64,000 nucleotides of DNA, taken from Periplaneta americana (lineage: Eukaryota > Arthropoda > Insecta > Blattodea > Blattidae). A program made the position numbers and the translations under genes. Positions 19,936-32,208 of this stretch are shown here, piece by piece. The stretch covers positions 111,496,121-111,560,120 of the forward strand of contig NC_091125.1 of NCBI RefSeq assembly GCF_040183065.1. The letters are read 5' to 3'. Every line of letters starts with the position of its first letter. Positions within the stretch are counted from its first letter, which is position 1. The notes beneath the pieces are model-generated. The model did no database searches, was not told where the DNA came from, and saw only the letters and a list, made by a program, of their open reading frames with translations.

Positions 19936-21501
19936 CAAAGTAAGATGCTCTTCCTCGTTAGACTTAAGTAGAAGAAAAATACATCAGTTCGCTTTTCATA
20001 TAGTTTAAGGTGTAATCGAAAATCATCTTTTGTTGCAGGATTTGCACAGTTTTTAATTTTCTCCTTCATTCGTAAACATGTTAAACAACAATCAGTTGCA
20101 GGACTTGCAAAGCTTATCTTGTACTCATTAACAAATATACTTCGAAAGTATTCATAATTGACATGAAGCTCCTAGTCATGAGCTTTCTTGTACTCATCCC
20201 ACATAGCTGAAATGCTTAAATGGTTGGTTTGCATTTTCTGATCTGCAGTAGTGACTCTGAGATGGTTCTCAATTAATATTTTAACTGATTGTCTCTTATG
20301 GGCAAATTTGTTATTTCGAAAAATGCCACCTCTTGTTTTTTAGACCAAACACCTTGCTTGAGAAATTTGTTACATTATTTTTGAAGACGAGACCTTCCTA
20401 TTTGAAGTGCTTCTAGGAACAGAATTATTTCTACAGAGCGGTCTATGACATTCTCTTCTCGGTGGCAAGCGGGCCCAGCGTCAGCGCTTGTCATTCCCGG
20501 TGAACGGGGTCCGCCACAGTCGCACGCTACAGTCTTTCTCTCTCTGTCCCTGCTTTCTCTCTCTTTCCCTGCCTTCAAGGACACATTGCAACAGATAGCT
20601 GCTCTTCTGTTGTCTATGAGCTCTGTTGACGTTTGAATTAATGTACGTACGTCTTAGATGAAGAATGAAGATTGGGGCTTAGTATGGCATCACAAAAGTT
20701 TACAAGCCACAGTTATTAGCCACAATCTTCAATCTTCATCTAAGACATAGGTACATCATTACAAACGTCAAGAGAACTCATAGACAACTGAAGAGCAGCT
20801 ATCTGTTGCAATGTGGCCATGTGCTATGTCCTTGAAGGCAGGCAAAGAGAGAGAAAGCAGGGACAGAGAAAGAAAGAATGTAGCGTTCGACTGTGGCGGA
20901 CCCCGTTCACCGGGAATGACAAGCGCTGACACCGTGCCGGGCTCACTTGCTGCCGAGCGTTGTAGAGAATGTCATAGACCGCTCTGTACATACCTGAGTG
21001 AACATTATCCTCCCTTCATATTTACTCGGTAACATTTTACTGATACAGACTTGCTGAAAGAATTCTTGCGAGATCGTTTGCGTTTTGGTGATAGCACCGT
21101 CACATACTTCAGAACCATTTCATTTTTGCATGTAGATCTGGCTCCTGGAAGAACTTCTGGTTGATTAATCTCACATCCTGTAATGTAAATTCAAAGCATC
21201 TGAATTTTGAATTTGTGGATGCTGACAATTTGGGGGTCTTGGGAAACGTTTGTAGTGTATCTGAAACAATATAAAGTAATACTGTAAAATTACATGCATT
21301 ATAGAAACGATAATAAACTAAACAAGTTATCATAGAGCATAAAATAAATTATTTATACTAATATTTGAACATAGCTAACCTCATTCGTTTCGCCTTGTTT
21401 CCTTTCAAGGATTGTTCATTTCTCGTCTTTTTTCGAGCTCTGTCGGGAGCAGCAGATGTTACTTTGTTGTTTGAGGTTGCCACTCTATTTTCCTCATTCA
21501 T
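19936..21501 (-). pseudogene. Relic of an insect-specific, probably transposon-derived protein, split by a foldback
   Basis: Exon-like start at 21501: MNEENRVATSN, basic RKKTRNEQSLKGNKAKRMR, donor-like AG/GTTAGC (~21380). After an acceptor (TATTGTTTCAG) it continues FTLQDVRLINQKFFQ, LHAKMKWF, frameshift, VLSPKRKRSRKNSFS. Beyond a 557-bp foldback it resumes FLEALQIGRSRLQK, RGGIFRNNKFAHKRQSVK, SIFVNEYKISFASPATDCC, CLRMKEKIKNC. I recognise this order from a multicopy uncharacterised protein family of insect genomes; its superfamily is not known to me. Frameshifts, stops and an incompatible splice phase make it a pseudogene. Its 3' part is missing at the junction with the LINE. Confidence 0.6.
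20432..20988. mobile_element. 557-bp foldback element
   Basis: The two halves (20432-~20690 and ~20712-20988) are long reverse complements starting TACAGAGCGGTCTATGACAT. Both arms contain the same small open frame (SLKAGKERESRDRERK, CGGPRSPGMTSAD), on opposite strands. This follows from the symmetry and is not evidence of a gene. It interrupts the protein relic at 19936-21501. A target duplication was not resolved. Confidence 0.8.
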
Positions 21502-21984
21502 GATTACTGTCAATTCACTGTATTAAATGGCAACTATTAAAACTCCAATCGTATCTACAAAAGCACTTTTCCTGTTAACAATAATCAGTACATAGCTGTT
21601 CTTCAATGCTGAAAACATTATAACATTCTTTTTAAAATTCTCTTCAAATCATTAAAATAACATGGTACCACAACAAAGAAGAAATAGCATGAATTGTACA
21701 CAAATGAATCATTTATTGGACAGTAATTACTTTGGTTGCAGATGTAATAATGGTAGCAGAGGATTTATGATTGAACAAAACACATTTTACATATTTGAGG
21801 AATTAATACATTATGTAACTGTATAGTAGGAGGACAAAACATTCCTTGCATCTGCACCTAACTTCTGCAATCGTTTTTTACCATGGACAGAACACGTTTA
21901 TTTGTAGCTTTATCGATAGAGAAGATAATAAGGAACAACATGTCGCAAAAAACCAACAAATATTATCAGTGGACATAACACGTT
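21502..21984. other. AT-rich spacer, nothing recognised
   Basis: Sequence between the protein relic and the tandem array; no motif seen. Confidence 0.5.
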
Positions 21985-24510
21985 TTGCAAAGAACAACTA
22001 AAAATGTACTAAATACTCCTTCGGAATTTAAATAAGAATTGCCACGTTATTAATAATATAATGCTGCAAACAAAAGTACACGCAAATAATACGCATAAAA
22101 TAAAATCTTATAATGTAATACCGATTAAACTTATAATCCCAGGATAGAACTGGCTTTTCTTAAGAAACGCTTCGATGATCACTATACCTTAGGTTGCAGA
22201 TTGAGAATTCATGCTATGTCTATATTTAACGCCAGCCTTCATTACAAATCACATTGCAGTGAAGTTTCTTCGTTATTGTATCTTACTGGACTCAAAATGA
22301 AAGTATTTTGAAATAATCACACTGAAAAATTATCTACTAAACGCTCCTTCCGAAATTAAATTTCGCATAAGTTCTACAAGAATGCCACGTTATTAAAAAT
22401 ACTGCGCTGGAAATAAAAGTACCCGCAAAATATAATATGCATGGAATAAAACTTTATAATGTAATACGAATTATACTTCGGATTCCAACATAGGACTGGT
22501 CCTTTTGATGATACGTTTCGATGACCACTAAACTTATATGTTAGGCTATAGATTGAGGATTCATGACATATCTTTCTTGAATTAACGCGATGTTCCTTTA
22601 CAAATCATATTGTAACAAGAGATTCTACGTTATTGTTCCTTTCTGTACTGAAAATCAAAGTTTTTAAAAATACATACACTGAAAATAAACTTGTACTTCA
22701 TACACGTTTCGAATTAAATTATCGCACAAGTTCTGAAGAATTGCTAATATTCATAGGAAAAAAAAAAAAAAACATCAGAATTTAATCCGAAATCAAATTC
22801 CAATCTTAAATATAGAAAACATATTAAAAAACAGAACTTGCCTTTCTGATAACACGTTTCGATGATCACTAACTTATATATTAGGCTGCAGACTGAGAAT
22901 TCATGCCATGTCCTTCTTCAAGTAACCGGAGACTTCATTACAAATCATATTGTAAGAAGAGATTGTATCTTACTGTATGAAAATCAAAGTATTTTGAAAT
23001 AATCATACCGAAAAATTATGTACTAAATGCTTCTTCCGAAATTATATATCGCATAGGTTCTACAAGATTGTTACGTTATTAATCATATTATGCTGGAAAG
23101 AAACGTTGGGCCTACACGCAAATAGTATACATGAAATAAAACCTTATACTGTAATATGAATGAAACATCGAGGCTGACGAGAAGTGGAGTAACGCAAGTA
23201 GGAGGTAGTTCAGGGAGCAGTGATGAAGGAAGAGGGGAAAACAAGGCGAAAAAGCAGTATGACTTAAGGAAATGGTGTGGAGGGGAAATAAATCGTGAGA
23301 GAAGAAAACTAAGACCTAAAAGTAGCAATGTGGAAAAGTGAGCAGTGAAAAGTGCAAATAGTTAGTGATGTAGAGTGAGGGGAAATGTGTCATACAGGAG
23401 GGGGTTATAGTATTTTTGGTATAATAATGGGTTAGGAGTAAACTTGTGGAAGAATTGATGGCAGACAAGAAAAGACTAGTGAAAGAATTGCAGTAGTAAA
23501 TTAAAAACAAGTAATTTCCTAAATGACTTGTACGCGAGGCGTGTAAAACGGTAAGTCGGCACTGTGTACTAATAATGTGAAGTGCCGCCTCACCAAAAAG
23601 TATATTGCTTGAAGACAAATATACATTCATTCACATTCAATATGAATGAAACTTCTAATCTTAGATATAGGACTACTTTACAATATAAATTAAAAGCGAT
23701 CCTGATGAAAGGTTTTGATGATCACTACACGTTATACTGTAGATTGAGGATTCATAAATCATACCTGTCTTGAATTAACGTGTTTCTTCTTTACAAATCA
23801 CATTGTAGTAAGAGATTGTACGTTAGGCCTATTGTTCCCTACTGTTCTGAAAAGCAAAGCATTTTGAAATATTTACACAGAAAATAATTTAATTATCGCA
23901 TATGTTTGATAAGAATTGCCACGTTATTAACCATATTTTGCTGAAAACATAAGTAGGTCTACATGGAAATAATGTGCATAGAATAAAACCTTATTAATTT
24001 AATGTGAATTAACTTCTAATATTAGATACCGGTATATAAATGTTTCGATGATCACTATAGGCCTATTGCATATTAGGCTGTAGACTGAGGATTCATGCCA
24101 TGTCTTGCTTGAAGTAAGCGAAGGCTTGATTACAAATCACATTGTAGGAAGAATTTATATTTTATTGTCCCTTGCTGTATTTTTTAAGTCCACTGAAAGT
24201 AAAGTTTTACTAAATACCCCTTCTGAATTTTAGTATCTCACAAGTTATAATTATTGCCACGTTATTAATCATATTGTGCTGGAAGTAATATGCATACATA
24301 GCATATAGCCTTTGTTAATTTAATGCCAATTAAACTTCTAACCTTAGATTATTTAATAAAAAGGATGAAACTGATCTTTCTGATGAAAAGTTTCATTGAT
24401 CACTAAACGTTAGGCTGTAGACTGAGGATCCATGCCATGTCTTGCTTGAATTATCTGAAGACTTGATTACGGATCACATTGTAGGCTATACTTACGTCAC
24501 AGCGTTACTT
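21985..24510. repeat. Diverged tandem array, ~340-bp unit
   Basis: The anchor GCCACGTTATTAA (with variants) recurs at 22041, 22383, 23069, 23918 and 24256. The anchor TTTCGATGATCACTA recurs at about 22170, 22525, 22855, 23713, 24043 and 24393. Spacing is ~330-360 bp once a 472-bp insert (23167-23638) is subtracted. About seven units are present. No coding content in the unit. Confidence 0.8.
23167..23638. mobile_element. 472-bp insert with 14-bp target duplication
   Basis: AATATGAATGAAAC flanks the insert at 23153-23166 and 23639-23652, and removing insert plus one duplicate restores the array consensus. There are no terminal inverted repeats, and a 14-bp duplication suits target-primed retroposition. 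The right end (ACATTCATTCACATTC) looks like a simple 3' tail. A 61-codon frame at its left (ending LRPKSSNVEK) is of unknown meaning. Origin (LINE end or processed transcript) unresolved. Confidence 0.7.
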
Positions 24511-24704
24511 TTAGATATTTGTTACAGATGTAGATTGATCATGCTCACATTTCACGCGCTTTGTTAACCACTAATCAAGTCACAATTAGCACGATATTAA
24601 ATGCATCGTTTGAAATAGATGTCCATAACCGTAAAGGTAATTGGTAACCATGAAAACGTAACAATATCATTTCGTCATACTGTGTTGTGTATTTCAGCGC
24701 TCTA

Positions 24705-24862
24705 CACTTTGGATAAGCCGAGACATAGATGGGAGGGTAATATTAAAATGGATTTGAGAGAGGTGGGATATGATGCTACTGACTGGATTAATTTACCTCA
24801 GGATAGGGACCGATGGTGGCTTATGTGAGGGCCGGTTTCTGTGAAAGCCATTTATAAATAAG
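24705..24862 (+). pseudogene. LINE RT 3'-end fragment (EKFKYLGATVT family)
   Basis: GNIKMDLREVGYD and WINLPQDRDRWWLM match the last residues of the ORF at 51041-51643. The frame is broken after the tryptophans and the tail is degenerate. Confidence 0.8.
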
Positions 24863-25839
24863 TAGGCTAACAATTTAAACAAGGCGAATTTCTTTCTGTG
24901 CGATTTCACCGAATGGAATGTATCGAATACAAATTATAGTACCTATATGAATATATCATACGCTTGAAATATGAAATTTTCTTATTTAGGTCTGATATGT
25001 GGATACGATTTAATAATTTAATTGTGCAATTTGTACCATAATTCATGTTGTGTAACTTTGTATCTTGAAATAAAATATGCGGTATTGCAATCCCTTTGTT
25101 AATGACAGAATTAATGTTGTCTTACTAAAACAAATGAAAAATATTTTACAATTAATAAAGGAAAATTATATAAGTATGAAATAATTCTTATACTATGGAG
25201 CTTCGATGTAAAACAATAACGTGATGTACTAAAATTCTTTTCACCCAGCCCAGGTATGGGACTACTGTTTGAAACTTGAGGTACTATTCCCAAATGAATA
25301 AGATTATTTATGCTATAGAAATATTATGCATCAAGTAAAGAAGCGAACTGTGAAGGAATCGCTGCGGTTCGCAGGCAGGTCTGCTTGGGCTCCGCGGGCT
25401 AGCGGTCTCGGTCTCTGTTGTGCTAGAGTTCACTGCCTCGAGCTCGAACTCTGAAGCAAGAGTTCACGAGGACCGTGGGTAGGCTTAGTGGGCTTACTGC
25501 TGTACAGGTAGTCGGCTGGAGGACCACGGTTTACCCGTGCTCAGCTCTTGGCCTAGCGAAGAAGTTCTGTGAATCAAAGTTCACGTGGTCCAAGATGGAA
25601 GTGGAAGCAATATTGATGTTCTCAGCTATGAACATGATGACTTCTCAACATTAGCTATTAATGTTCTCTTTCTTCTTGTGGTTCTACCGAATACAATTTA
25701 ATTTTGTAGCTTATGATTTTCAAATACAGGTTAATGTTGTTATGTTTACAGTATGTTTAATATCTACCCACAATTTGTTCTAGTTATCGTTGCTTCAGGA
25801 TGTAGACTACCTTTTTAACAAGGTATCTGATGTTTACGT
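24863..25839. other. Unrecognised; GC-richer patch at 25366-25560
   Basis: The patch (GGCTCCGCGGGCTAGCGG, CGAGCTCGAACTCTG) faintly resembles a tRNA-derived SINE head, but no tail or target duplication was found. Nothing else is recognisable. Confidence 0.4.
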
Positions 25840-26720
25840 GTCGCGCGGATAACTGTAGAATCGCCGTTTGTACTCGTATTTCCGGACGATTTTTTCAATG
25901 TGTTCTAAAACGTCCGAAAGTTTGAATGATGTGTTCTAATGATTTTTTTGAAAACGGAAGTGCCACACTTCCACATAATTTAGTAGTACTCTTCACTCTA
26001 TTTGTCTCTTGGCCAGTCGACCTGGTTGGCGAGTTGGTATAGCGCTGGCCTTCTATGCCCAAGGTTGCGGGTTCGATCCCGGGTCAGCTCGATGTCAAGT
26101 GTGCTTAAATGCGACAGGCTCATTTCAGTAGATTTACTGGCATGTAAAAGAACTCCTGCGGGACAAAATTTCGGCACATCCGGCGAGGCTGATATAACCT
26201 CTGCAGTTGCGAGCGTCGTTAAATAAAACATAAGATTTTAACATTTCTCTTGGCCATAGACATTCCAAAGTGCGGGCGAAAATCTTGGAGCTAGCCCTCT
26301 TCAGTCTTTTGCTAGACGGTCTCTTGCATATGTTTTGTCAATGTATGCAAAAAGATCTTGGACATCATCTTCACAACTGTCTGCTATTTGGTCTAAATTA
26401 TCTTCTACATCTTTCAATGAAACAAGAGGAAAGATCAGAAGGCGACAAAAGCCAATGCGAATTATATTATTTATGAAATATTTTTGAAGTCTAAGATTTA
26501 CTGCGTGACGCCAAATGTTTTAACGAAAAAGACATCCCTTTACCATACTATTTGGGAACGATCCTTGAGCGGCTTTTATTGCACTAATTTTGAATTTCAC
26601 GAAGATTAATTGTAGCTTTAAATCCGAGTTTATACCTTGCGCTGTAATTTTCAAATGCTGGAATATACTTCTTTATATACTTTCATCTTTTCTAAGGAAA
26701 GTGCATATACGTCTACTGTA
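25840..26720 (-). pseudogene. MULE transposase relic (second type), split by a SINE
   Basis: Fragments on the minus strand follow the order of the MULE transposase domain: ISAIKAAQGSFPNSMVKGCL, IWRHAVNLRLQKYFIN, IRIGFCRLLIFPLVSLKDVE, DLFAYIDKTYARDRLAKD, stop, RGLAPRFSPALWNVYGQ, and beyond the SINE HHSNFRTF with LEHIEKIVRKYEYKR. This is distinct from the transposase at 4423-6124. Stops and frameshifts make it inactive. The SINE at 26016-26245 with its 11-bp duplication cleanly interrupts it after WNVYGQ. Confidence 0.65.
26016..26245 (+). mobile_element. tRNA-derived SINE, family 3
   Basis: Head GACCTGGTTGGCGAGTTGG with B box GGGTTCGATCCC; body TCCTGCGGGACAAAATTTCG; tail GAGCGTCGTTAAATAAAACA. 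The 11-bp duplication TCTCTTGGCCA lies at 26005-26015 and 26246-26256. Confidence 0.9.
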
Positions 26721-27711
26721 TAACCGCAAAGATTTTCTTAAGCATAATTCCATTGACTATGTTTAACTGTAAAAATTGAGGAGATATTTTATTACTTACA
26801 GACATTAAACAGCTAATAAAATGGACGTAGGTCCTAATGTAGAGTGGACGTTGTATCTGTAAACGAAAAGTTGTGGTTAAGTTGTTACTTATGGTAGTAA
26901 CTATTTCTCCTGATCGTTGTCATCTTTTATTCTTATTGTCCTCCACATCAGTATCACCCCAGCTCTGTCTTCTATTCCTTTACAAACGCTCAGTAAAGGC
27001 ACATTTTATATGCAATAGTAATGTTGCTTTTTAACCTAGAATTGCATATTTTAAATTGCTTGAAAAGGAAATACAGAACATTAACATTAATTATAATTAA
27101 CACAACTTGAAACTGAATTTTTATGTAGACACTTTTTTATTTGTGAATACAGTATTTCGTTCTAATAATAATTTAGCATACGTAATGTAAGTACCTTTCG
27201 TTCACTTTAAGTTACTGTGAAGGAAACTGTTTATGCGTTACTATCCGTACTACTGAATTTATACCAGAATTTACTGCTCTATATCGATAAGCTATACCTT
27301 TTAGATAAATACAATGTGCTTTACTTTGCCGCGGAGTAGGAGCTAAGGACGATACAAGCCTGCATGATATGATGACATTAAACTCTGATGGCGTTGAATG
27401 ATATGGAACGCAGAAGTACAAAAATGTGGGTGCCAGAGATTTTGGAGGGTGAATTTTGTTAATCTGAACTCCAGAGGTAGTTACTCACCGCTGTTATCTC
27501 TGTCGCAAGTAACCTGCAGCTGGAATGGGTGGGATATAAAAATAAATATACAGGCCCGAGCACCAAAGACGTTTTATAGTTTAACCTATACTCACTAGGA
27601 ACGCTGTTCCTCGACCCAAAATTGAACACTTTCGCGCATCGCAATCTTGAGGTCAAGAGATAAGTGACTGCTCACGGTCGACTTTAGTTTTATCCAAATT
27701 ACAAACTTGGA
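26721..27711. other. AT-rich stretch, nothing recognised
   Basis: Short open frames (for example 27212-27421) have no recognisable motif. Confidence 0.5.
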
Positions 27712-27943
27712 ATGCTAATGTTATGTTTTATTTAACGACGCTCGCAACTGCAGAGGTTATATCAGCGTCGCCGGATGTGCCGGAATTTTGTCCCGCAGGA
27801 GTTCTTTCACATGCCAGTAAATCTACTGACATGAGCCTGTCGCATTTAAGCACACTTAAATGCCATCGACCTGGCCCAGGATCGAACCCGCAACCTTGGG
27901 TATAGAAGACCAGCGCTATACCAACTCGCCAACCAGGCCGACT
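27712..27943 (-). mobile_element. tRNA-derived SINE, family 3, inverted copy
   Basis: Same family as 26016-26245 on the minus strand. It is flanked by ACAAACTTGGA (27701-27711) and ACAAGCTTGGA (27944-27954), a target duplication with one change. Confidence 0.85.
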
Positions 27944-27954
27944 ACAAGCTTGGA

Positions 27955-28672
27955 GGTAAAGGGTGTTTGCTACAGTTAGAGTTAGGGCCTACTTTCATTC
28001 TATATCTTATCATATAATAAATAGTTTTGCAACGTGTAGAGACTGGGAAAACAATTTAATAAAATCAACCGAATCATACTCGTTCATTTTATAGGTAATC
28101 TTGCGGGTCGCATTTAAAAGAACCTAGGAATATTAATATTTTCTTCAGTATATTTGCTAGGCTTCTTGTCATACGTACATGACAATTTTGCTTAGGTTAT
28201 TCCTTCTAGGAATAGCTCAAGTGTTTTGAATTTAGCGTACATAAGATCTTTATTTTAGATTAAGTTACTAGCACATATTTGACGAAATATTAGGTTTTTC
28301 CACTTCAGTTTAACTGATTTATGCAAACGAAATTTTTGACAGCTGGCGATTGCAATTTAACTTATCGCCACGCCCACTTTGTTTTGGGCGCTTAAGTTAA
28401 TGGCGGACGGTCGTTCAATTTTCTTCAAACAAGGCGGGGCAATGGCCACTCTATATATCTCTCTTTCTAACTCGTTGGTCTAGAGCGGTTATTTAGTAAG
28501 TCTATGGTCGAAACGTTTATAGCACTGCCACACATTGCATATAAAAGTTCCAATAAGATTAGTGTCACCAACATATTCAACAAAAACTTCTCTAACTAGT
28601 CGATATTACAGCTCCAATATCGATTTGATTAGAGTTGCCAACATATTCAATGAAAACTGTTGGACGCAACGA
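27955..28672. other. Unrecognised; contains the dispersed module at 28330-28490
   Basis: CGCCACGCCCAC...TTAATGGCGGAC...TTCTAACTCGTTGGT shares words, inverted, with 11929-12030. A short inverted fragment of a mariner-like end precedes 28673. No gene seen. Confidence 0.45.
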
Positions 28673-29249
28673 TGTTGAAAAATAGCTCAGCAATTGCTGT
28701 ATCTGTTCCAATAAATATTTCCATGAAACTGGTATTTTCTTTCTGTGAATAACTGCAAGCAAACTTACTTTCTGGATGGCCCTCGTAATTGTGCTCGAGT
28801 GGCCAAAATTTGTATCTTGTTTTGACACTATTAACATGGTGCAAGAAAAAAATAACTTTTTTTTATCTGCCCCCGTCTAACTCGTTGGTTGGACGAAAGT
28901 CTCCATGCGCAGCTGATGTGCCTACATGGAAAATGCCTGCGCGCAACTGATTTGTTTACATCGAAGCAGTTCGCGCGCAACTGATTAATTTTTAATCCTT
29001 TCGCGCGCAACTCCCTGACAAATGTCTCAATTCCAGTGGGAAATATGTTGAAAAATAGCTCAGCAATTGCTGTATCTGTTCCAATAAATATTTCCATGAA
29101 ACTGGTATTTTCTTTCTGTGAATAACCTCAAGCAAACTTACTTTCTGGATGGCCCTCGTAATTGTGCTCGAGTGGCCAAAATTTGTATCTTGTTTTGACA
29201 CTATTAACATGGTGCAAGAAAAAAATAACTTTTTTTTATTTGCCCCCGT
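28673..29249. mobile_element. Mariner-like element end, duplicated 373 bp apart
   Basis: Segments 28673-28875 and 29046-29249 are almost identical, both starting TGTTGAAAAATAGCTCAGC and ending near GCCCCCGT. They match the long TIR of the mariner-like elements at 53333-53943 and 57117-57714. Between them are three variants of CGCGCGCAACTGATT. Both copies give the same short minus-strand frame (GHSSTITRAIQKVSLL), which is TIR sequence, not a protein domain. Confidence 0.75.
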
Positions 29250-30420
29250 GAGAATGTTTGCTCGTAAGTTTTGAAATATACCTGCGCCCAGATTTTGATA
29301 TTAAGTGACCAAATGTGTGTCATTTGGGCGTACGCGATAAGTACATGTACATGTTATATTTGCTTAAAACATGTTTTTTTTATATTTAAGCACACTTAAA
29401 TGCTATCGACCACCTACATATACGGGGCAAAGTGAATTTATAACTTAGAATAATGATATCTTCACTATAATATTACATTACTCAAGAACCGTAGATCTTT
29501 TGTATTTGCAGCTATATACTTGTAGGAGTTTCATTGTCAAAACAAAATTAATGGTTCACTGAACTTGTAAACATTTGTATGGTTAAGTACTCTTTGTCTC
29601 TTGTGGCAGCTCACGAATAGTGAGAAGATTTCTACATTTCTAGAATTTAAAAAAAATGAAGAAAACGATCAAATAGACTGAAACTCAGTAGCTCGTCCAC
29701 CTGAAAGTTTTCGGTAAAGAAAATGACTTTTGGAGGAGCGTAAAAAGGTGAGGTAAGAGAAGAAAAACTCTTTTGTCAGATTGTGTACTGAAAATCAAAT
29801 AGCCCATATATTATTATAAATTAAAATAAACATAATTATTCATTTCCAGTTGATTATGACTAGAATTATTATCTTTGGATAAGCAAATGTAATAAGTTGA
29901 CAATACACTGCAGTGACTAGATGATACAAAGGATCTTGTGGCCAGTTGTGAATAACAAACATACCGTATTACAAGCACTTTTGAAGTTATGGAAATATAT
30001 GCTAAAATTTTCCAATCTGATTTCCTTTCCTGCATCTATTATTTAATAAAACATCATACTCAGGTTTGTGACTTAATTCTCAAGTGATGACATTCTTATA
30101 ATAAAGTCTAGTTTTCTTCTCTTTTTCTTGCAACAGATGTTCGCAATATAAACTAAAATCAATATAAATATTTTACAGCTTTAATTTCTAATTATTTAGT
30201 AAAATAACATTTTCACTGAATTGAAATTGTTATATGAATGATGTAAAAGAAAATTTCACACGAAAATACAAGTACCAGTACTAAAATAGGCTTCCTTCAA
30301 ATTGCTTACAGCTTTATTTCACATCTCAAAGAAGCATATCGTCTGAAACGTCATATATGTTCTTATTGCATATTTAAAACAGCCATTTTAATACAGATGA
30401 GGCAATTATATCAATGACGA
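29250..30420. other. AT-rich stretch, nothing recognised
   Basis: The right mariner-like terminus ends near 29275; beyond it no gene or repeat structure was found. Confidence 0.5.
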
Positions 30421-30563
30421 ACAATAACTTCTTTACTCTGTTAATATTATACCCATACATACCTGGCTGACTAATTTCGAGGTGGTCGACTTCGGACAAT
30501 AAGGGACACCACCTCGAAACTAGTCGTCAGGTATTTATAATATTAAGACAGTAAAGAAGTTAT
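30421..30563. repeat. Foldback MITE, ~55-bp arms
   Basis: Left ACAATAACTTCTTTACT through ACTAATTTCGAGGTGGT and right ACCACCTCGAAACTAGT through AGTAAAGAAGTTATGTT are imperfect reverse complements around ~21 bases. Confidence 0.75.
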
Positions 30564-31528
30564 GTTAATCAGTGATTATACAAGTGTTAAAAGAGTATAC
30601 CAAACAGTGAAGAAGCAAATATATCGTGTACAGTCATTTCTATGTAACCTTGTTGGTGCGCGAATTATGTTCCAGGTACTAAAATTTGTCTGATTTTATT
30701 ACAGAAAAGTAGAATAGTGTATCCCATGTAAGTTTTGTGGTAAAAGGTAATGATTATTCTGAATGTAAGTGAGAACACAAAACAAACCAACACGTTTCAT
30801 TTTCTAACGCGTGGAGGAGCAGTTAAAAGTAAATTTATTCGATGCTCAACAACACATCCTATACTACAGCGGGTTAACCTATTTTATTGTTCTCAAATCA
30901 CGTTTCCTTACCCAAGACTTCCATTTATAAATATATTATTTCATCCTATGTTAATAACAGTGCAATGTAGACAAACGTTATTATTTTTCTTGAAATTGGT
31001 CTTGGATAACTAAATTTCTACACAGAACATATGAAAATAAAGCAACACGTAGGCCTACGTCATTTCTTGATCTATTTTCCAAACGCCTAAGATGACATTA
31101 TTTTTCTCTTTAGGGAATATCTGAAATGGAAACATAATTCTGTAGATTATAACTAATTATGAAGCGACAATTTTTTTCGCTATATATACTAGTTATATTT
31201 TCTCTTTAATCTTGTGGAAGAAAGAATGAAGAAGAAAACCATTATATTCGATTCTGTGCAAATCACCATTTTGCTGATTTTTAACTAAATCATTAAATAT
31301 TTTCTTTTTTGTGGTAAATGAATGCAATTCATGTATATAATTCCAGAAAGAATTAATTCGTGGATATTGAATTTGAATAAAATTTGTCCAATAGTTTAGA
31401 AAAATACAGCTGTACACAGAGAGAGGAAATGCGAGACGGCATGCCATAAATCTTATTTTCAGCATCAGAGAAGCTAACAATGTGATTTTTTTTGTGAACA
31501 TGTCGAATTGAACAGTACAACTTTTTTA
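30564..31528. other. AT-rich stretch, nothing recognised
   Basis: Open frames 30750-31013 and 31193-31501 have no recognisable motif and typical non-coding composition. Confidence 0.5.
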
Positions 31529-31530
31529 TA

Positions 31531-32208
31531 CAGTATGTCCAGGTCCACAGAAACCTCCATGATTAAAAACGACTATAATTTCGTAACGATGTACATTAAG
31601 GACTTTTTACTAGTGTCATAAGAAAGGACGACTCAAAGAATTGCTGTTTTGAATATTGCGGTATGTTTAATTGGCGGCATAAACAATAAATGGCAGCAGA
31701 AGCGAATAGGAGCTGTTACTATGGGTTTCGTTTGTTCGGGTTTGCCAGTATTTTGTTATTTTTGGCTTATTGCATTGTATCAAATGTTCGAGACCATCTT
31801 AACAAACAACTGACAGAACGGTGGATTGGGCGCGTGGGAGACCAAGACAACGTCTTCTGCAAGTGACCACCGAGGTCCCCCGACTTGAATGTCTGTGACT
31901 TCTTCTTATGGAGTTATATAAACATCATCTATGTACCTCCAACGCCTCAGAAATCTTTGAGTTGTGATATCGTATCTCTGGTGCCAAAGAGTCCATTCCA
32001 ATAGATATGTTGGAGAACGTGTGATTTGAGTGGGAATATCGCTTTGATGTCTGCTGTGTGACAACCAGGACGTACATTGAGTGTCTGTAAGGTGTGAACT
32101 ATAACATTTTAAAGTTTTTTTTTTACTTCATCATTTTCATGTACATACGAATACCAACATAGACGATAAACCCGTTTGCAATCACGGAGGTTTCCTGTGG
32201 ACACACTG
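31531..32208 (+). mobile_element. Mariner-superfamily element, internally deleted
   Basis: The termini CAGTATGTCCAGGTCCACAG and the complement of CTGTGGACACACTG are inverted repeats extending through GAAACCTCC(A/G)TGATT. TA flanks both sides (31529-31530, 32209-32210). At 678 bp it is too short for a full transposase, and only the C-terminal coding part is left. Confidence 0.75.
31780..32098 (+). pseudogene. Mariner-superfamily transposase C-terminal relic
   Basis: VRDHLNKQLTERWIGRVG is followed by PPRSPDLNVCDFFLWSYI, the conserved catalytic P-x-S-P-D-L-N/x-x-x-D-F-F-L-W block of mariner-like DDE transposases. NIIYVPPTPQ follows, then degraded sequence ending near GRTLSVC. In-frame stops and loss of the N-terminal two thirds make it non-functional. 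Confidence 0.75.

Noticed and set aside
20375..21032. Two small proteins sharing SLKAGKERESRDRERK
   Set aside because: They are the two arms of one foldback element read on opposite strands.
21985..24510. CRISPR-like array
   Set aside because: Units are ~340 bp, diverged and without regular short spacers; the genome is eukaryotic.
25366..25560. SINE or host exon in the GC-richer patch
   Set aside because: B-box resemblance is weak and neither tail, target duplication nor splice-bounded frame was found.
28592..29210. Two nearly identical small proteins (GHSSTITRAIQK)
   Set aside because: Frames lie in the long TIR of a mariner-like element duplicated locally; no protein family match recognised.
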